Shown in pieces: positions 34,175 through 38,444 of a DNA stretch of 38,444 bases. Source of the DNA: Nitrosomonadales bacterium. GTDB taxonomy: Bacteria > Pseudomonadota > Gammaproteobacteria > Burkholderiales > Gallionellaceae. The DNA lies in the NCBI GenBank assembly GCA_016213335.1, contig JACRAQ010000125.1:1-38444 (forward strand), written 5' to 3'. The notes under the pieces are model-generated. The model worked only from the letters and a program-made list of their open reading frames with translations. It was not told where the DNA came from and did not search any database. The position numbers were made by a program, and so were the translations under genes. The number at the start of each line of letters is the position of its first letter. Within the stretch, counting starts at the first letter, position 1.

Positions 34175-35350
34175 CTATCTGTTGTCGCCGGGGATTTCGA
34201 TGTTCAGCGTGATGTCGCCGAAATTTGCGGGTGGCTGGGTGGATTTTGCGTCCGTCTGGGGGGCGTTGGGGTCGTACGCTTTCATCCGGGTGGTCTGGGA
34301 AAAGTCGAGCAGCGACGACAGGTTGCTGGCGGAGTCCGCGTTGCGCACCGCTTCTTCCTTGGATATCTGGCCGGCCTTGAACATTTTGTACAGCGCCTGC
34401 TCGAATGTTTGCGAGCCGGGCGAGACGCTCTGGTCAATGGCGTCACGGATTTTTTCGATCTCGCCGTTCTTGATGAGGTCGGCGATGAGCGAGGTGTTGA
34501 GCAGGATTTCCACGGCGGGCAACTGCTTGCCATTGGCGCCCCGGATGAGGCGCTGCGAAATCACCGCGCGCAAGCACATGGACAGGTCGGACAGCACACT
34601 CTGGCGCGCATCGTAAGGGAAGAAATTGACGATGCGATTCAGTGCGTGGTAGCTGTTGCTGGCGTGCAGCGTGGACAGGCACAGGTGGCCGGTCTGGGCA
34701 AAAATGAGCGCTTGCCGCAGGGTTTCGCGGTCGCGAATTTCGCCTATCATCAGCACGTTCGGCGCCTCGCGCATGGCGCTTTCCAGGGCGCGGCCGTAGG
34801 ATTCGGTATCCGTGCCGACCTCGCGCTGGTTAACGATGGACTTCTTGTGCTGGAAAATGTATTCGATGGGGTCTTCGATGGTCAGGATATGGCCGGTATG
34901 TGAAATGTTGCGGTGTTCTATCATGGACGCCAGCGTGGAGGATTTACCCGAGCCGGTCGCGCCGACGACCAGCACCAGGCCGCGCTTTTCCATGATGAGC
35001 TCCTTCAGCACCGGCGGCAGATTCAGCTCCTCGATGTTCTGTATCTTCCCGCGCACGTAGCGGATGACGATGGCGATGTCGCCGCGCTGGCGGAAAATGT
35101 TGATGCGGAAGTTGCCGATTTCCGGCACACGGAAGGAGAAATTCATCTCCATATGCGCCTCGAACGCGGCAATCCGTTCAGGCGTCATCAGCTCGTAGGC
35201 GATATGCTTGACGGTCGCGGCATCAAGCACCTGCGCGTTGACCGGCATGGCCACGCCCTCGATCTTGATGTTGATGGGCGCGCCCACCGAAAAGAACAGG
35301 TCGGAGGCCTGCTTGTCGGCGGCCAGTTGCAGCAAAGGCGTAATAATCAT
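34175..35350 (-). CDS. pilU: PilT/PilU family type IV pilus ATPase (PilU-type)
   Basis: This hexameric ATPase drives type IV pilus retraction, as in twitching and DNA uptake. The 391-residue product has the PilT-like N-domain (DLFFSVGAPINIKIEG, RINIFRQRGDIAIVIRYV), Walker A GATGSGKS (130-137), the Asp/Glu boxes (EDPIEYIFQHKKSIVNQREVG), MIGEIRD Walker B and the His box TGHLCLSTLHA. The middle matches PilU better than PilT. The start at 35350 has AAGGAG upstream; the open frame continues to 35413 without a ribosome site. pilT, normally next door, is absent. PilU is known to act together with PilT, so the partner must lie elsewhere. Confidence 0.93.
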   Translation of the reverse strand: MIITPLLQLAADKQASDLFFSVGAPINIKIEGVAMPVNAQVLDAATVKHIAYELMTPERIAAFEAHMEMNFSFRVPEIGNFRINIFRQRGDIAIVIRYVRGKIQNIEELNLPPVLKELIMEKRGLVLVVGATGSGKSSTLASMIEHRNISHTGHILTIEDPIEYIFQHKKSIVNQREVGTDTESYGRALESAMREAPNVLMIGEIRDRETLRQALIFAQTGHLCLSTLHASNSYHALNRIVNFFPYDARQSVLSDLSMCLRAVISQRLIRGANGKQLPAVEILLNTSLIADLIKNGEIEKIRDAIDQSVSPGSQTFEQALYKMFKAGQISKEEAVRNADSASNLSSLLDFSQTTRMKAYDPNAPQTDAKSTQPPANFGDITLNIEIPGDNR

Positions 35351-35600
35351 CGTGCGCTCCTTGAAAGCGGTATTATCGGGAATCGCGCATGGGAGTTGCA
35401 ACCCCGTCGCCATGCCGGGCGCGCGAACCGGGCGCCATCACACCCGCAGAATACCTGATTCCCGGCCCCGGAAGAAATTTGTCAGGATGTTGCCGCAGCA
35501 ACAGCGGGTAAATAATATCCACTACAATCTCACCCGCAGCCAGGCGCTATCTTCATGCGATTCGCCCAGGGCAGCAGCGCGAAAATTGCAGATAGAAACA

Positions 35601-36614
35601 TTGAAAAATACGCACATTGCCATTCCCGCATTATTCCTGCCGCAGGAAGTGGCTGCCGAGGCCTGCGGAGGGTTGAATGTGCCCGCCCTGGAAACGCTGC
35701 TGGCGCGGGCGCAGCCTGCGCCTTTGCCGGCAGGATCGCTGGAAGCCTGGCTGTGCGACAGGTTCGGCGTGGCGGGGTCGGCGGTTGCGCCGGTTACCTT
35801 GCGGGCGGACGGGATGGAGCCGGGCGCCGCTTACTGGCTGCGTGCCGACCCGGTGCATCTGTTCCTCCGGCACAGCCAGATGGTTTTACAGGCGGAATTG
35901 CCGTTAAGCCCGGATGAGGCAAGCAGCTTGTGCGCCAGCCTGAACGCGCATTTTCACGGCGCAGGGATGCGTTTTTTTGCGCCGCACCCGCAGCGATGGT
36001 ATTTGCAACTGGAGGCCGAGCCTGACATGCGGGCGCACCCGCTGGCGCAGGTGGCGGGCAAGAATGTCCATGCCCATTTGCCGCAGGGGCCGGATGCCTT
36101 GCACTGGCACGGGGTGCTCAACGAAATCCAGATGCTGTTTCACGGCCATGCGCTGAACCTGGCGCGTGAAGCGCGTGGCGAGCTGCCCATCAACAGCGTG
36201 TGGCTGTGGGGCGGCGGGCGGGCGGGGGAGCGGCTGGCGCGGCCCAGCGGCAAATTATGCGGCGACAGCTCCCTCGCCGATGCCTTCGCGCGGGCAACTG
36301 GCATGCCCGGCGGGGCTTTGCCGGGCGATGCGCGCGACTGGCTCGATGGCGGCGGCGACCTGCTGCTGGTTTGGGAGGGCTTGCAGCGCGCCGTGCTGCG
36401 CGGTGATCTGCAAGCGTGGCAGCATGCCATGCTGCAATTCGAGCAGCGTTGCGTGGCGCCGTTGCTGGATGCGTTGCGCGCCGGGCGCATCGCGCGAATC
36501 GTTCTGGATGTGCCGGGAGAAGCGCCACGCCGCTTCGTGCTGGCGCGCGGCGCGGCGTGGAAATTCTGGCGCCGGCCCAGGCCGCTGGCGGGTTATGGCG
36601 CCGCCGATGCGTGA
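35601..36614 (+). CDS. RpfE-type regulatory/phosphoglycerate-mutase-like protein (COG4255-like)
   Basis: The 337-residue product resembles proteins annotated as RpfE-type regulatory or phosphoglycerate mutase, mostly from Neisseria-, Xanthomonas- and Nitrosomonas-type bacteria. Landmarks are WLRADPVHLFL, NEIQMLFHGHALNLARE and the LPINSVWLWGGG motif, with a C-terminal YGAADA. The role is not established to my knowledge. The TTG at 35601 is the best start: the coding pattern begins with the TTG-encoded Met then KNTHIAIPALF, and no suitable ATG is near, although the frame is open upstream. No signal peptide is visible. The gene lies 122 nt before zipA. Confidence 0.8.
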   Translation: MKNTHIAIPALFLPQEVAAEACGGLNVPALETLLARAQPAPLPAGSLEAWLCDRFGVAGSAVAPVTLRADGMEPGAAYWLRADPVHLFLRHSQMVLQAELPLSPDEASSLCASLNAHFHGAGMRFFAPHPQRWYLQLEAEPDMRAHPLAQVAGKNVHAHLPQGPDALHWHGVLNEIQMLFHGHALNLAREARGELPINSVWLWGGGRAGERLARPSGKLCGDSSLADAFARATGMPGGALPGDARDWLDGGGDLLLVWEGLQRAVLRGDLQAWQHAMLQFEQRCVAPLLDALRAGRIARIVLDVPGEAPRRFVLARGAAWKFWRRPRPLAGYGAADA

Positions 36615-36736
36615 GAGCCGCCGCGCTCCCGCCGCCGTTGCGGCCGGGTCCGGAAAGGTTTGCGTGGTGGTGGCCTCCGGAAGTAAATTAATGGCTGCGC
36701 TGGGCCGGGGTCACAGCGCAATTTCTAGAGGTGTTC

Positions 36737-37819
36737 ATGAGTGAGCTACAAATCAGCCTGCTGGTTATCGGCATTATTGCGGTGCTGGCGGTGTACAGCT
36801 ATAGCGGGTGGCAGCAGCGCCAGCACCGGCGCCGCTTTGGCGCTGCCTTCCGGCAGCAGGGGGAAGATGTTCTGTATCATGCGGCCGCAGAGAAATCGCA
36901 CGACACTATTCCGGGCGAAGCGGCGGCAGATCATGCCCCTCCGCTCGAGCCCGCGCAGGCAAACCAGAGGGTTGAACGCAGGCGCTGGCCGAGAGAGTGC
37001 GGCTTGCTGGATGCCGCAACCGACTATATTGCCGTGCTGACATTCAAGAGCCCGGCGAACGCCCACGCGCTGGCGCGGTTGTGGCAGCAGCGCTTTGATT
37101 TCCGCAGGAACGTGTGCGTGTGCGGGCTGAATGCGGCCAGCGGCGCATGGGAAAAAATCGTTGCCGAAAGCCCTTCGCCTTATTCCGCGTTCAAGCTGGC
37201 GTTGCAGCTGGCCGACCGCTCCGGCGCGGCCAGCGAGGCCGGGCTGGAGGATTTCCGCAACCTGGCGCGCGACATCGCGGAGCAGCAGCAGGCCGAGGCC
37301 GAGCTGCCCGATGTCGCGGCGGCAGCGGCGCGCGCAGTGGAGCTGGATACTTTTTGCGCCGAAGTGGACCAGATGGTGGGGCTCAATATCCTGCCGAGAG
37401 GAGAGCGCGCGATTTCCGGCGGCGAGATTGCGCTTGCCGCTGCACAGCACGGTCTGGCCCTGCAAGCGGACGGGGCATTTCACGTGAAGGACGCGCGCGG
37501 CTTTACCGTGTTCAGTCTGGGCAACTACGACAATGTTCCGTTCCGGCAACAGGATCTGGATCAGATGCAGGTCAATGGTTTGACGCTGCTGCTGGACGTG
37601 CCGCGCGTGGAACAGCCCACGCGGCGCTTCGATGAAATGGCGGTGCTGGCGCGGGAACTGGCCATGAGCCTGCACGCCGCCGTGGTGGACGACCACCGTG
37701 TTGCGCTGGGCGAGCCCGGAATCGCCCGGATACGCGAACAGGTCTCCGCCATCGAAAGCCGTATGCTGGCATACCCGATCGTTCCGGGCAGCCCACAGGC
37801 GCGCAGGCTGTTTTCATAA
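36737..37819 (+). CDS. zipA: Cell division protein ZipA homologue
   Basis: ZipA anchors FtsZ to the inner membrane at the division site. The 360-residue product has one N-terminal membrane segment (about 3-22, LLVIGIIAVLAVYSY), a basic stretch, and a C-terminal FtsZ-binding-like domain (GFTVFSLGNYDNVPF, LTLLLDVPRVEQPTRRFDEM, MAYPIVPGSP-like end). Sequence identity to E. coli ZipA is limited, so I use the gene position too: zipA-ligA is a conserved order in proteobacteria, and here the ZipA stop (TAA) overlaps the ligA start ATG by one base. AGAGG is the ribosome site at 36727. Confidence 0.88.
   Translation: MSELQISLLVIGIIAVLAVYSYSGWQQRQHRRRFGAAFRQQGEDVLYHAAAEKSHDTIPGEAAADHAPPLEPAQANQRVERRRWPRECGLLDAATDYIAVLTFKSPANAHALARLWQQRFDFRRNVCVCGLNAASGAWEKIVAESPSPYSAFKLALQLADRSGAASEAGLEDFRNLARDIAEQQQAEAELPDVAAAAARAVELDTFCAEVDQMVGLNILPRGERAISGGEIALAAAQHGLALQADGAFHVKDARGFTVFSLGNYDNVPFRQQDLDQMQVNGLTLLLDVPRVEQPTRRFDEMAVLARELAMSLHAAVVDDHRVALGEPGIARIREQVSAIESRMLAYPIVPGSPQARRLFS

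Positions 37820-38444
<625 letters not shown>

Overview
The window looks like chromosomal DNA of a GC-rich Gram-negative bacterium, most likely a betaproteobacterium (a Nitrosomonadales/Gallionellaceae-type lineage is my best guess). This rests on the zipA-ligA pair, a two-subunit glycyl-tRNA synthetase, the pcnB-folK-panB string, heptose phosphatase GmhB (LPS), a PilU-type ATPase, a bioB-bioF-bioH cluster and a methylthioinosine phosphorylase. I see no prophage, no transposase and no CRISPR array. Most of the window is dense core-genome coding with short gaps and many 1-17 nt gene overlaps.

Layout. 1-3.3 kb: 3' end of uvrB, a lipoprotein, an unknown exported protein and a low-molecular-weight tyrosine phosphatase. 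3.4-10 kb (+): an AsmA-like protein, a BtuC/BtuD-type metal-chelate importer core, then pcnB-folK-panB. 10-13.1 kb (-): bioB-bioF-bioH, with an in-frame amber codon in bioH exactly where the catalytic serine should be. 13.3-14 kb (+): comF. 14.07-16.4 kb (-): an accessory island holding a Cys-rich DUF2703 protein, a ParE/addiction-module toxin-antitoxin pair and two AT-rich genes of unknown function. 16.7-18.3 kb (+): the MEMO and AMMECR1 halves of the poorly understood AmmeMemoRadiSam system without the radical-SAM partner, then a small cytochrome c. 18.9-30.2 kb (+): comEC, tRNA-Ser(UGA), a GIY-YIG protein, glyQS, gmhB, plsC, a YgjP-type metallopeptidase, hpt, a methylthioinosine phosphorylase, def and a TrkA-N potassium channel with an unusual filter. 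30.2-31.6 kb (-): fumC. 31.9-34.2 kb (+): an ArgZ/DDAH-like amidinotransferase-fold enzyme, a DUF2784 membrane protein and an alpha/beta hydrolase. 34.2-35.4 kb (-): pilU. 35.6-38.4 kb (+): an RpfE-type protein, zipA and the 5' part of ligA.

Functional links. hpt sits 3 nt from the phosphorylase that would release hypoxanthine from methylthioinosine, which suggests purine salvage from polyamine by-products. plsC and gmhB both serve envelope lipids. comF and comEC both belong to DNA uptake, and PilU could add the type IV pilus. BioB, BioF and BioH cover the start and end of biotin synthesis, but BioH looks inactivated or recoded.

The least ordinary feature is a family of C-rich palindromic repeats. 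One copy lies between bioB and comF. Three others lie inside the reading frames of bioF, the MEMO gene and comEC without breaking them, adding low-complexity Pro/Gly/Arg-rich peptides to conserved proteins.
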